A DNA stretch of 12,030 nucleotides from Leisingera caerulea DSM 24564. Lineage in GTDB: Bacteria > Pseudomonadota > Alphaproteobacteria > Rhodobacterales > Rhodobacteraceae. The stretch lies in assembly GCF_000473325.1 (NCBI RefSeq), contig NZ_KI421514.1, forward strand, positions 435,600 through 447,629. Reading direction: 5' to 3'. Below are positions 1 to 4,791 of this stretch, piece after piece. A program made the position numbers and the translations under genes. The notes under the pieces are model-generated. The model was not told the DNA's origin. It worked only from the letters and a program-made list of their open reading frames with translations, and did not search any database. The stretch's first letter is position 1, and each line of letters starts with the position of its first letter.

Positions 1-124
1 CAGTCGCTCTAGTGCTGGCCGTCGAATTGTAGGAGTGCACTGAATACCCGAGAACCGCTGGTATCAGAACAGCGCCCAAGATTTTTCCAATGACCTCGGC
101 CTTATCCCATAGGTCTTTAGCCAC
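1..124 (-). CDS. Second copy of the small membrane-anchored protein, 5' part only
   Basis: Only the first 41 codons lie in the window; the rest runs off the left edge. The start is GTG at 124, preceded on the minus strand by AGGAGGAGGGCT. The visible residues are identical to residues 1-41 of the 125-aa protein at 796-1173, including the N-terminal membrane segment. Whether the whole gene or only its 5' end is duplicated cannot be told from this window. It follows the Lar-like gene (135-371) with 10 bases between them, so it is probably the next gene of the same operon. Confidence 0.7.
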   Translation of the reverse strand, partial: MAKDLWDKAEVIGKILGAVLIPAVLGYSVHSYNSTASTRAT

Positions 125-136
125 AGCCCTCCTCCT
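1..136. repeat. 136-bp direct repeat, copy 1 (window edge)
   Basis: This stretch matches 1050-1185 base for base (offset 1049). It diverges at 137 versus 1186. The left end is cut by the window, so the true repeat may be longer. It covers the first 41 codons and the ribosome binding site of a minus-strand gene; identity stops at the AGGAGG of that binding site. Confidence 0.95.
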
Positions 137-371
137 ATTTGGACTCCTGTTTCGCCGCACGCTGCATTTCGGTCCAGCGATCGACGGCATCGTTAATGTG
201 TTTGAATGGCGGCGTTTTCGTCCAGCAGTAATTGCACACGATCCGAACCCCAGTTTTCGTCGGCTCCGGCGTTACTGGGCCGCCCTGATCACAGTGCTGG
301 CAATTGGCAACACGGTCCATGCGCGCACCATGAGCGACGAACTGTTCGTTGATCAGATCCCGTGACGCCAT
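135..371 (-). CDS. Lar-like four-cysteine zinc-ribbon protein
   Basis: A 78-aa protein with two CxxC pairs, C24/C27 and C46/C49, separated by 18 residues and followed by an aromatic-rich stretch and a conserved-looking A-x-x-x-W (AVDRW) near the C-terminus. This layout is that of the Lar restriction-alleviation family and other small phage zinc ribbons, in which the two pairs bind one zinc and the tail ends in a WN- or W-type motif. The start chosen is ATG 371 (MASRD), because AAGGAG lies nine bases upstream; a longer frame back to 446 would overlap the upstream 48-aa gene and has no better binding site. Lar in the Rac prophage modulates type I restriction, but the same fold occurs in many uncharacterised phage proteins. 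The zinc ribbon is well supported; an anti-restriction role is inference. Confidence 0.6.
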   Translation of the reverse strand: MASRDLINEQFVAHGARMDRVANCQHCDQGGPVTPEPTKTGVRIVCNYCWTKTPPFKHINDAVDRWTEMQRAAKQESK

Positions 372-384
372 ATCGCCTTGCTCC

Positions 385-531
385 TTACTTGGACTGACTG
401 AACACCGCCTCAAGCTGGCGGCGCGTGTATTCATCTTTCGCTTCAACCTCAGCCTTTAGCTTCGCGAGCATCGCCAGAAACCCGGCACTTGGCACATACC
501 GCGCCCGCGGCGCCACGTCAGGACAGGACAT
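385..531 (-). CDS. Small 48-aa protein of the left operon
   Basis: Reading the minus strand from ATG 531 to TAA 385 gives a 48-aa protein. Its first 20 residues are Pro/Arg-rich and the rest is a charged amphipathic helix containing LAKLKAEVEAKDEYTRR. Its start overlaps the end of the 88-aa gene by 14 bases, and its stop is followed at once by the AAGGAG that serves the Lar-like gene. This tight packing fills an otherwise empty gap and supports a real gene. There is no strong Shine-Dalgarno before ATG 531; translation may be coupled to the upstream gene, or may begin at the inner ATG at 471. The family is not recognised. The C-terminal helix resembles short phage proteins that form coiled coils, but no function can be assigned. 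Confidence 0.55.
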   Translation of the reverse strand: MSCPDVAPRARYVPSAGFLAMLAKLKAEVEAKDEYTRRQLEAVFSQSK

Positions 532-784
532 GGGGCGGAACCCAAACGCGCTGCGGACCGAAACCTACGGTGAGGAATTCGGCCTCTGGCCACTCTGACA
601 CTTCGGGGTTGCCGCCTTCAGTGTATCGGGTGCGGACAACGCCGCCCGAAACCTCGACCACCTCATAGACCTCCAAATCCGCGCGCGAGGTGGTGTAGAG
701 GTGGCCCGCCTCCGGCTTCCATTCGAGGCCCTGATAGAAGCGCGCAGCCAGCGCCTCAAGCTTCTGCCGTTCCGTCAACTGCAT
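518..784 (-). CDS. Phage hypothetical protein, 88 aa
   Basis: An 88-aa protein with a helical N-terminus (residues 1-22, LTERQKLEALAARFYQGLEW) followed by a beta-rich part with repeated valines and acidic residues (about 35-80). The start is ATG 784, with AGGAGCAAGGC ending just upstream. The same leader, AGGAGCAAGGC, precedes the Lar-like gene in this operon. The stop of the 125-aa gene (796-798) lies 11 bases upstream, so the two are cotranscribed. I do not recognise the family. The composition, soluble and small with a mixed alpha/beta pattern, is typical of phage accessory proteins. Confidence 0.65.
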   Translation of the reverse strand: MQLTERQKLEALAARFYQGLEWKPEAGHLYTTSRADLEVYEVVEVSGGVVRTRYTEGGNPEVSEWPEAEFLTVGFGPQRVWVPPHVLS

Positions 785-795
785 GTGCCTTGCTC

Positions 796-1173
796 CTATT
801 CCGGATTCCTCTCAGGCTCGATGCCTGGCTTAATATCAAACTTGCCCTCACCTAACCCAGAATAGGTCCATGGGAATGTGGGCAACCCCTCAAGCAAGAG
901 TTGTTTGGCTGCGCTAGGATCAAGCGGAGTGATTTCTCCTGGATTTTCCAGGACGTCGACGGCCCACATTCTTAGAGCGTCTCCTGCCGCTTGATCTTTA
1001 GACGGCTCATTCATCAACACACCTACAGCGATACCTGCCATTTGAGCGGCAGTCGCTCTAGTGCTGGCCGTCGAATTGTAGGAGTGCACTGAATACCCGA
1101 GAACCGCTGGTATCAGAACAGCGCCCAAGATTTTTCCAATGACCTCGGCCTTATCCCATAGGTCTTTAGCCAC
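796..1173 (-). CDS. Small membrane-anchored protein, 125 aa
   Basis: The start is GTG 1173, preceded by AGGAGGAGGGCT. An amphipathic stretch (residues 1-10, DLWDKAE) leads into one hydrophobic segment of about residues 11-28 (VIGKILGAVLIPAVLGYSV). A polar, mostly helical domain follows, with a Pro/Glu-rich C-terminus. The N-terminus has the look of small bitopic proteins in which a short basic/acidic helix precedes one membrane span. The soluble part contains no motif I know. It is the first gene after the recombinase and shares its operon. The first 41 codons plus the binding site occur again at 1-136, so this gene or its 5' end is duplicated. A role at the inner membrane, for example in superinfection exclusion, is possible but not shown. 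Confidence 0.65.
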   Translation of the reverse strand: MAKDLWDKAEVIGKILGAVLIPAVLGYSVHSYNSTASTRATAAQMAGIAVGVLMNEPSKDQAAGDALRMWAVDVLENPGEITPLDPSAAKQLLLEGLPTFPWTYSGLGEGKFDIKPGIEPERNPE

Positions 1174-1185
1174 AGCCCTCCTCCT
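1050..1185. repeat. 136-bp direct repeat, copy 2
   Basis: Exact match to 1-136 in the same orientation. The unit between copy starts is 1049 bp and contains the 125-, 88-, 48- and 78-aa genes. The right boundary falls within the ribosome binding site of the 125-aa gene. Confidence 0.95.
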
Positions 1186-1187
1186 TT

Positions 1188-1859
1188 CTAGGATTCCTCT
1201 CCGTCATCGACGGCTTCAATCTCGCCCGCGTCCCACCGCTTCTGAAAGGCATAGTACGCAGCGCGGCTCAGCTTGACCTCTGATAGCGGCCGAACCGCCT
1301 CGAACACCTCCTGGCCGCGCTTGCCGGTGCGCAGCATCATGTCAGCGACCTCGACCCGGGCGGGCGTCATGGCAATCGGGCGGCCGGGCTTTTCGCCGCG
1401 CGCCTTGGCCCGCTCAATACCGGCCTTGGTGCGCTCGACAATCAGGTTGCGCTCAAGCTCGGCAACAACGCCCATCATCTGCAGCATGGCCTTGCCCATC
1501 GGGGTTGTCACGTCCACCCGCTCTGTCAGGCTGAAGAACGACACGCCGCGGTCGCTCAGGAGGTTCAGCACCGTCAGGATGCCCTCAAGGGTCCGCCCCA
1601 TGCGGTCGAGCTTCCAGACGACGAACTCGGTGCCAGGGTGCTGCGCAAACCTCAGCGCCTTGATGAAGTTCGGGCGGTTCAAGGTTCCGCCGCTGGCGCG
1701 ATCCACGAAGATCAATTCTTCCGGCACGCCATAGTCTTTAAGGGCCTGGATCTGCATGTCCGGGTTTTGGTCTGCGGTCGAAACACGCGCGTACCCGATC
1801 TTGCGAACCACCGGTTTTTCGGATTCGGACGCTGCTTTCTTACTGCTTTTCGCCATCAT
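1188..1859 (-). CDS. Small serine recombinase (resolvase/invertase family)
   Basis: A 223-aa protein of the resolvase/invertase family, which cuts and rejoins DNA at short sites through a phosphoserine link. The nucleophile motif YARVSTADQ puts the catalytic serine at S27 with R25 beside it; LDRMGRT supplies the arginines at 86 and 89. Helix E runs from about 118 to 165 (KAMLQMMGVVAELERNLIVERTKAGIERAKA), followed by GRP at about 172 and a C-terminal DNA-binding region that is longer and less canonical than the Hin/Gin helix-turn-helix. The start is ATG 1859 (MMAKSS), inside the RHH gene, giving a 20-base overlap; the 43 extra codons upstream in this frame are only the shadow of the RHH gene. 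Residues 1-18 form a Lys/Ser-rich extension before the catalytic domain. It could be the phage's integrase, a tail-gene invertase or an accessory resolvase; no paired sites were found by eye. Confidence 0.9.
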   Translation of the reverse strand: MMAKSSKKAASESEKPVVRKIGYARVSTADQNPDMQIQALKDYGVPEELIFVDRASGGTLNRPNFIKALRFAQHPGTEFVVWKLDRMGRTLEGILTVLNLLSDRGVSFFSLTERVDVTTPMGKAMLQMMGVVAELERNLIVERTKAGIERAKARGEKPGRPIAMTPARVEVADMMLRTGKRGQEVFEAVRPLSEVKLSRAAYYAFQKRWDAGEIEAVDDGEES

Positions 1860-2073
1860 CGCCGCCGGTTTGGACTGAGTTTTGAGACTCCAGGCGCTCG
1901 ATCTTTTCACGGATCGCCTCGCGCCCAAAATCGTTGTCACCCTCGAACCCTTCGCGCTCGATAATGTCGTTGATCCGCTTCCGCTCACCGGGGGTGAAGG
2001 TCAGAACCATACGCTCAGAGCGCTTGAGGTGTGCTTTTTTCGGTGGTCGCCCCATGCGCCCCTCTACTGCCAT
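1840..2073 (-). CDS. Ribbon-helix-helix DNA-binding regulator
   Basis: A 77-aa protein with the RHH (CopG/Arc-like) layout. A basic N-terminal arm (GRPPKKAHLKRSE) precedes a beta strand (MVLTFTPGE, about residues 22-30), helix 1 (RKRINDIIEREGF) and helix 2 (DNDFGREAIREKIERLE), and an acidic tail ends in GGDDGEKQ. Such proteins dimerise through the strand and place it in the major groove of short repeated operators. The start is taken as ATG 2073, which has GAGGGG three bases upstream; ATG 2055 (MGRPPKK) has an equally good binding site. The open frame back to 2151 merely translates the 12-bp array as a repeating NIA pattern and is unlikely to be coding. Translation of the overlapping recombinase is probably coupled to this gene. 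The adjoining array at 2106-2180 is the obvious candidate operator, so autoregulation and control of the divergent operon are likely. Confidence 0.75.
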   Translation of the reverse strand: MAVEGRMGRPPKKAHLKRSERMVLTFTPGERKRINDIIEREGFEGDNDFGREAIREKIERLESQNSVQTGGDDGEKQ

Positions 2074-2105
2074 CTGCCCCTCACTTATCCCGTTCCGACT
2101 TTCCG

Positions 2106-2180
2106 TTGCAATATTTATTGCAATATTTGTTGTTGCAATATTTATCACCATATCTATTGTAATATTTATTGCAACATAAA
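2106..2180. promoter_or_regulatory. 12-bp tandem array in the divergent promoter region (operator or iteron candidate)
   Basis: Six 12-bp units follow one another: TTGCAATATTTA at 2106, TTGCAATATTTG at 2118, TTGCAATATTTA at 2133, TCACCATATCTA at 2145 (degenerate), TTGTAATATTTA at 2157 and TTGCAACATAAA at 2169 (degenerate). An extra TTG at 2130-2132 separates units two and three. Each junction of good units forms the palindrome GCAATAttTATTGC. The array is strikingly AT-rich against its surroundings. It lies between the RHH-recombinase operon (minus, start 2073) and the plus operon (start 2195), so it probably carries the divergent promoters and is a likely RHH target. Individual -35 and -10 boxes cannot be resolved because the repeat resembles both. 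Confidence 0.8.
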
Positions 2181-2182
2181 GC

Positions 2183-2186
2183 GGAG
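2183..2186 (+). promoter_or_regulatory. Ribosome binding site fixing a TTG start
   Basis: GGAG lies eight bases before TTG 2195. No ATG in this frame lies nearby, and the next in-frame methionine (M32) would remove the conserved-looking N-terminus, so the TTG is taken as the start. Confidence 0.65.
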
Positions 2187-2194
2187 CAACAGCG

Positions 2195-2851
2195 TTGAAC
2201 CAGATTGCAGCCCTATACGTCCAAACCGGCGGCAGTTACTTCAATCTGCCCGGCGTGCAGCCTTGGGATGAGGAAGAAGACGCGCGCATGTACGGCGGGC
2301 CGTTCCCGGTCGTTGCGCACCCGCCGTGCCAGCGCTGGGGCAAGATGTGGAAGGGCCAGCCGGGCAACATCAAGCGCGGTCACATCGAGCGCAAAGGGGA
2401 CGATGGCGGCTGCTTCAAGTCGGCCCTGTTCGACGTTCGGCGGTTCGGCGGCGTCTTGGAGCACCCGGAGCACAGCCACGCATGGGCGCACTTCGGGCTG
2501 ACCAAGCCGCCGCGCAAGGGTGGCTGGGTCAAGGCTGACGAATTCGGCGGCTGGGCCTGCCGCGTCGAGCAAGGCCAGTACGGGCATTTCTGCCCGAAGC
2601 CCACTTGGCTCTACGCATTCGGCATCGACCCGCTGCCCGAGCTGCGCTGGGGCGTGAACCCCGTCAGAGACGAAGATTTCCCGGCGTGGGCGGTTGAGCG
2701 TCACGGCATCGAGTATTGCCGCAAGGCTGGCCTGATGGCCTTCAAGGGCGGCGGCAAGGACAGCACGCCGCGCATCGCCACCCCGCCCGAATTTCGCAAC
2801 CTGCTGATCGACATGGCGCGCTCAGCGCGTGTCGCAGCCAACCAGTCCTAA
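2195..2851 (+). CDS. Phage protein with cytosine-methyltransferase-like PPC motif
   Basis: A 218-aa protein of a type common in alphaproteobacterial and actinobacterial phages, usually left as hypothetical. Its N-terminus reads AALYVQTGGSYFNLPGV, followed by PFPVVAHPPCQRWG with H42-P43-P44-C45, then GGVLEHP with E89-H90-P91. The pair PPCQ ... EHP recalls motifs IV (PPC, catalytic cysteine) and VI (ENV) of C5-cytosine methyltransferases. The usual SAM-binding FxGxGG motif is absent or much altered, and the order and size are reduced. It may therefore be a divergent nucleotide- or DNA-modifying enzyme, or a relative that has lost the reaction. The start is TTG 2195 with GGAG upstream. It is the first gene of the plus operon, just downstream of the 12-bp array, and so is likely under its control. 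The next gene begins 17 bases after its stop. Confidence 0.75.
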   Translation: MNQIAALYVQTGGSYFNLPGVQPWDEEEDARMYGGPFPVVAHPPCQRWGKMWKGQPGNIKRGHIERKGDDGGCFKSALFDVRRFGGVLEHPEHSHAWAHFGLTKPPRKGGWVKADEFGGWACRVEQGQYGHFCPKPTWLYAFGIDPLPELRWGVNPVRDEDFPAWAVERHGIEYCRKAGLMAFKGGGKDSTPRIATPPEFRNLLIDMARSARVAANQS

Positions 2852-2868
2852 AACCGCCGGAGGTGCCA

Positions 2869-3054
2869 ATGCAGATCAAAACGACAGTGCAGATGGAAAA
2901 CCAGCTTGCCGCCCAGCACCTTGCTGGGCACCTGCGAGATAGCGCGCCCTACCCGAATGCTGTGGCGACCATTTCCAGGGTCATAATCACCTACAGCTAC
3001 AGGGATGCAGGCGCCGTGGGCGAAAGCATCGCCGAATTCCTGATCAACCGCTAA
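2869..3054 (+). CDS. Phage hypothetical protein, 61 aa
   Basis: A 61-aa protein starting at ATG 2869, six bases after GGAGG in the shared leader AAACCGCCGGAGG. It has a polar, Gln-rich N-terminus, then a beta-like segment (VATISRVIITYSYRD, about residues 33-47) and a short final helix (AVGESIAEFLINR). There is no signal peptide, membrane span or cysteine. I do not recognise the family. Its tight packing, its leader and its stop, placed inside the next leader copy at 3054, make it a credible operon member. Confidence 0.65.
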   Translation: MQIKTTVQMENQLAAQHLAGHLRDSAPYPNAVATISRVIITYSYRDAGAVGESIAEFLINR

Positions 3055-3078
3055 TCCAGAAACCGCCGGGAGGCCGGA

Positions 3079-3315
3079 ATGGCAAAACAAGCCCCACAGA
3101 TGAACGTACTTGCTGTTGACGTGAACGGTCGCCCGCTGTGCCAGGACTGCCTGTGCAGCGAGTGGTCTGCAGGCCCGATTTGCGAATGCGGCAACTGCCA
3201 AGATTGCTGCACATGCGCTGACGACGAATGCGATTGCGAAGCCTGCCAGTACCGCCGCGAAAACTATGACGCCAGCGCCGAAGATCAAGCGCTGTACGAA
3301 GCCGAAAACGACTAA
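3079..3315 (+). CDS. Cysteine-rich small protein (12 Cys in 36 residues)
   Basis: A 78-aa protein starting at ATG 3079 after GGGAGG. Residues 21-56 hold twelve cysteines, arranged mostly as CxC and CxxC (C21, C24, C26, C35, C37, C40, C43, C44, C46, C51, C53, C56), interspersed with Asp and Glu. The ends are acidic and free of cysteine. This density suggests binding of several metal ions, as in metallothionein-like or multi-zinc proteins. With no signal peptide, the cysteines are expected to be reduced in the cytoplasm, which favours metal ligation over disulfides. Its stop codon shares a base with the next copy of the intergenic leader. No family is recognised; the metal-binding role is inference from composition. 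Confidence 0.7.
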   Translation: MAKQAPQMNVLAVDVNGRPLCQDCLCSEWSAGPICECGNCQDCCTCADDECDCEACQYRRENYDASAEDQALYEAEND

Positions 3316-3338
3316 TCCAGAAACCGCCGGAGGCTACC

Positions 3339-3530
3339 ATGCCGAGACACTGCCCCGACTGCGGCGCCCAAATGGAAGACGACTCTCTGCACTGCTGGTG
3401 CCCGGCCGCGGGATGCACTTTCAGGGGGTACGTGGTCCTGCAGACCGGGAAGATCCTGCGCGAACCGGAGCCGGAAGACGATGATGACGGCTGGCAGGAT
3501 AACCCTGGCCGCATCCCCGATTACGACTGA
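3339..3530 (+). CDS. Small zinc-ribbon protein, 63 aa (copy 1)
   Basis: A 63-aa protein starting at ATG 3339, five bases after GGAGG. C5-P-D-C8 and the later cluster C19-W-C21-PAAG-C26 form a short zinc ribbon. A beta stretch (FRGYVVLQTGKILRE) and an acidic tail with four consecutive aspartates follow. The layout resembles small phage zinc-ribbon proteins that bind nucleic acid or a host protein; the acidic tail argues against simple DNA binding. It lies inside the 597-bp duplicated segment and is encoded again, without change, at 4557-4748. The family is not identified. Confidence 0.7.
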   Translation: MPRHCPDCGAQMEDDSLHCWCPAAGCTFRGYVVLQTGKILREPEPEDDDDGWQDNPGRIPDYD

Positions 3531-3553
3531 TCCAACAATCCCCGGAGGAACCC

Positions 3554-3898
3554 ATGATGGCGCCACTTCCTAGACTTGAACTGCGATGGAGAGAGGCCAC
3601 CGATGATGAGCGCGAGCGAATGGATTTTGCCACTCACGCTTGCGACTATGGCTTGTCACTTCCGGTGGATAAGACCGACGTGCGGTCGAACATCTGGCAC
3701 GAAGACAAGAATGAAGAGATCGGCGTCCTCACCGAGATTTTCTATCCCTTCAGCACAACGCTCACGAGCCATCCGGGGGAGCCTGGCAGAGGCCCGATCC
3801 GAGACGCCTGTCACGCGACTTGGGACGCCAAGAAACTTGGTGGGCTGCCCGTATTCGTCCGCACCATCGACGGCGAGCTTTCGCCGCTCACCAACTAA
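3554..3898 (+). CDS. Phage hypothetical protein, 114 aa (copy 1)
   Basis: A 114-aa soluble protein, start ATG 3554 (a second in-frame ATG follows directly) with CGGAGGAACCC upstream. The first 25 residues are charged and helical (REATDDERERMDFATHAC), and the rest is mixed, with IFYPFSTTLTSHPGEPGRGP in the middle. There is no membrane span or known motif. Its stop is the TAA that opens the leader copy at 3898. The gene is duplicated exactly at 4772-5116. I cannot assign a family. Confidence 0.65.
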   Translation: MMAPLPRLELRWREATDDERERMDFATHACDYGLSLPVDKTDVRSNIWHEDKNEEIGVLTEIFYPFSTTLTSHPGEPGRGPIRDACHATWDAKKLGGLPVFVRTIDGELSPLTN

Positions 3899-3920
3899 TC
3901 CAGAAACCGCCGGAGGCACC

Positions 3921-4112
3921 ATGGCAGAACTTGGAAAAATGACTGTGCAACTCAAGATTCTCGATCTCGACAGCTTCAAAGACCTAGTTGAAGCCATCGG
4001 TGTTTGGGCTGAAGAAACCGCAGCAAAGCCCAAAAAGACAAAAGCGGAAAGCGCCCTATTCGATGCGGTGGTGGCGCTTGGAGATAGCGCCGACCAAAAA
4101 GCGCAGTCCTAA
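3921..4112 (+). CDS. Phage hypothetical protein, 63 aa
   Basis: A 63-aa protein starting at ATG 3921 after leader copy GGAGGCACC. Its N-terminal strand (MTVQLKILDLDSFKDLVEAI) is followed by a Lys-rich hinge (AAKPKKTKAES) and a helical C-terminus (LFDAVVALGDSADQ). The frame is open further upstream, through the 114-aa gene, but that is shadow; the leader fixes the start. The sequence MTVQLKILDLDSFKDLVE resembles short phage proteins I have seen next to other small early genes, but I cannot name the family. The next gene starts 21 bases after the stop. Confidence 0.65.
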   Translation: MAELGKMTVQLKILDLDSFKDLVEAIGVWAEETAAKPKKTKAESALFDAVVALGDSADQKAQS

Positions 4113-4133
4113 AATCCCCGCCAGGAGAACCCA

Positions 4134-4343
4134 ATGGCACTGCAACCACATGAAGAACGGATGATCGAAGAAGCGACAGAGCTTGGCATTAAGGTGCGCA
4201 ATCTGGGCAGCTTCCTGGAAGGCGAAGAATTCAAGTCGCTGGACGCCACAGACCAGCGGCTTCTGACGCAGCAGCATGGCCACATGATCAGCTATTTCAG
4301 CACGCTGCAGAAGCGGATCAACCGCATCAGCACCAAGGCCTAA
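4134..4343 (+). CDS. crAss001_48-related small phage protein
   Basis: A 69-aa helical protein starting at ATG 4134 with CAGGAG nine bases upstream. Its pattern, HEERMIEEATELGIKVRNLG then FLEGEEFKSLD, then DQRLLTQQHGHMISYFSTLQKRI, fits the crAss001_48-related family: a helical hairpin with E-L at the first turn, a short F..L linker and LL..Q...M..Y...L..RI at the end. The family is found in many phages and prophages, generally among small early genes, and has no established role that I know of. Length and pattern both match. Name by motif recognition only. Confidence 0.7.
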   Translation: MALQPHEERMIEEATELGIKVRNLGSFLEGEEFKSLDATDQRLLTQQHGHMISYFSTLQKRINRISTKA

Positions 4344-4359
4344 AGCCGCCGGAGGACAC

Positions 4360-4791
4360 ATGGCAGAGCGAACGATTACCTTGCGCATGAGCGTGGCAGA
4401 GGAAAAGGCGCTGGCCCGCCTGATCGACTACCTCTGCAAGGCCGAGAGGGACCGGGGCGAACTCGGGGCAATTCTCGGAGAGAACAACAGCGACATTGAT
4501 CGGATCGGCAGCATCAACGCCGCTCTGAACGCATCCAGAAACCGCCGGAGGCTACCATGCCGAGACACTGCCCCGACTGCGGCGCCCAAATGGAAGACGA
4601 CTCTCTGCACTGCTGGTGCCCGGCCGCGGGATGCACTTTCAGGGGGTACGTGGTCCTGCAGACCGGGAAGATCCTGCGCGAACCGGAGCCGGAAGACGAT
4701 GATGACGGCTGGCAGGATAACCCTGGCCGCATCCCCGATTACGACTGATCCAACAATCCCCGGAGGAACCCATGATGGCGCCACTTCCTAG
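4360..4791 (+). CDS. Truncated small protein fused by stop loss to repeat sequence
   Basis: The gene starts at ATG 4360 after GCCGCCGGAGGACAC. The first 58 codons look genuine: a strand (ERTITLRMSVAEEKAL) and helices through LNA. At 4533 the 597-bp repeat begins and the frame reads straight into it, because the TAA found before other leader copies is GCA here. The remaining codons read the zinc-ribbon gene out of frame, giving an Arg/Pro/Thr-rich tail of 85 residues with no resemblance to a folded domain, and end at 4791. I read this as a gene cut or extended by insertion of the repeat. The N-terminal part may still work, since the tail starts after a complete-looking helical unit. It is equally possible that the product is unstable; the family is unknown. 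Confidence 0.5.
   Translation: MAERTITLRMSVAEEKALARLIDYLCKAERDRGELGAILGENNSDIDRIGSINAALNASRNRRRLPCRDTAPTAAPKWKTTLCTAGARPRDALSGGTWSCRPGRSCANRSRKTMMTAGRITLAASPITTDPTIPGGTHDGATS
4557..4748 (+). CDS. Small zinc-ribbon protein, 63 aa (copy 2)
   Basis: Second, identical copy of the gene at 3339-3530, with the same leader and start (ATG 4557 after GGAGGCTACC). The cysteines at 5, 8, 19, 21 and 26 are kept. It lies wholly inside the out-of-frame tail of the open frame that begins at 4360, so ribosomes that read through from 4360 would cross it. With its own intact Shine-Dalgarno it is probably translated. Confidence 0.65.
   Translation: MPRHCPDCGAQMEDDSLHCWCPAAGCTFRGYVVLQTGKILREPEPEDDDDGWQDNPGRIPDYD

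Larger units (their letters stand above)
3315..3911. repeat. 597-bp exact direct repeat, copy 1
   Basis: Identical to 4533-5129 (offset 1218), as far as base-by-base reading and the identical translations in several frames show. It holds the zinc-ribbon gene and the 114-aa gene. It begins and ends with the same 14-mer, ATCCAGAAACCGCC (3315-3328 and 3898-3911). Outside these ends the two copies have unrelated flanks (TA/GC on the left, GGAGG/AAGCC on the right). Confidence 0.95.

Noticed and set aside
90..365. A 91-aa plus-strand frame
   Set aside because: It is antisense to the Lar-like gene and the membrane-protein gene start, both with Shine-Dalgarno sites.
1860..1988. A 43-residue N-terminal extension of the recombinase
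   Set aside because: It is the out-of-frame shadow of the RHH gene; the resolvase domain starts just after ATG 1859.
2074..2151. A 26-residue N-terminal extension of the RHH protein
   Set aside because: It translates the 12-bp array into repeated NIA residues; good Shine-Dalgarno sites exist at 2073 and 2055 and the array is better explained as regulatory DNA.
2106..2180. A CRISPR array
   Set aside because: Units are directly adjacent 12-mers without unique spacers.
2213..2704. A 163-aa minus-strand frame
   Set aside because: It is antisense to the PPC-motif gene and consists of the Leu/Ala/Arg-rich translation typical of GC-rich shadows.
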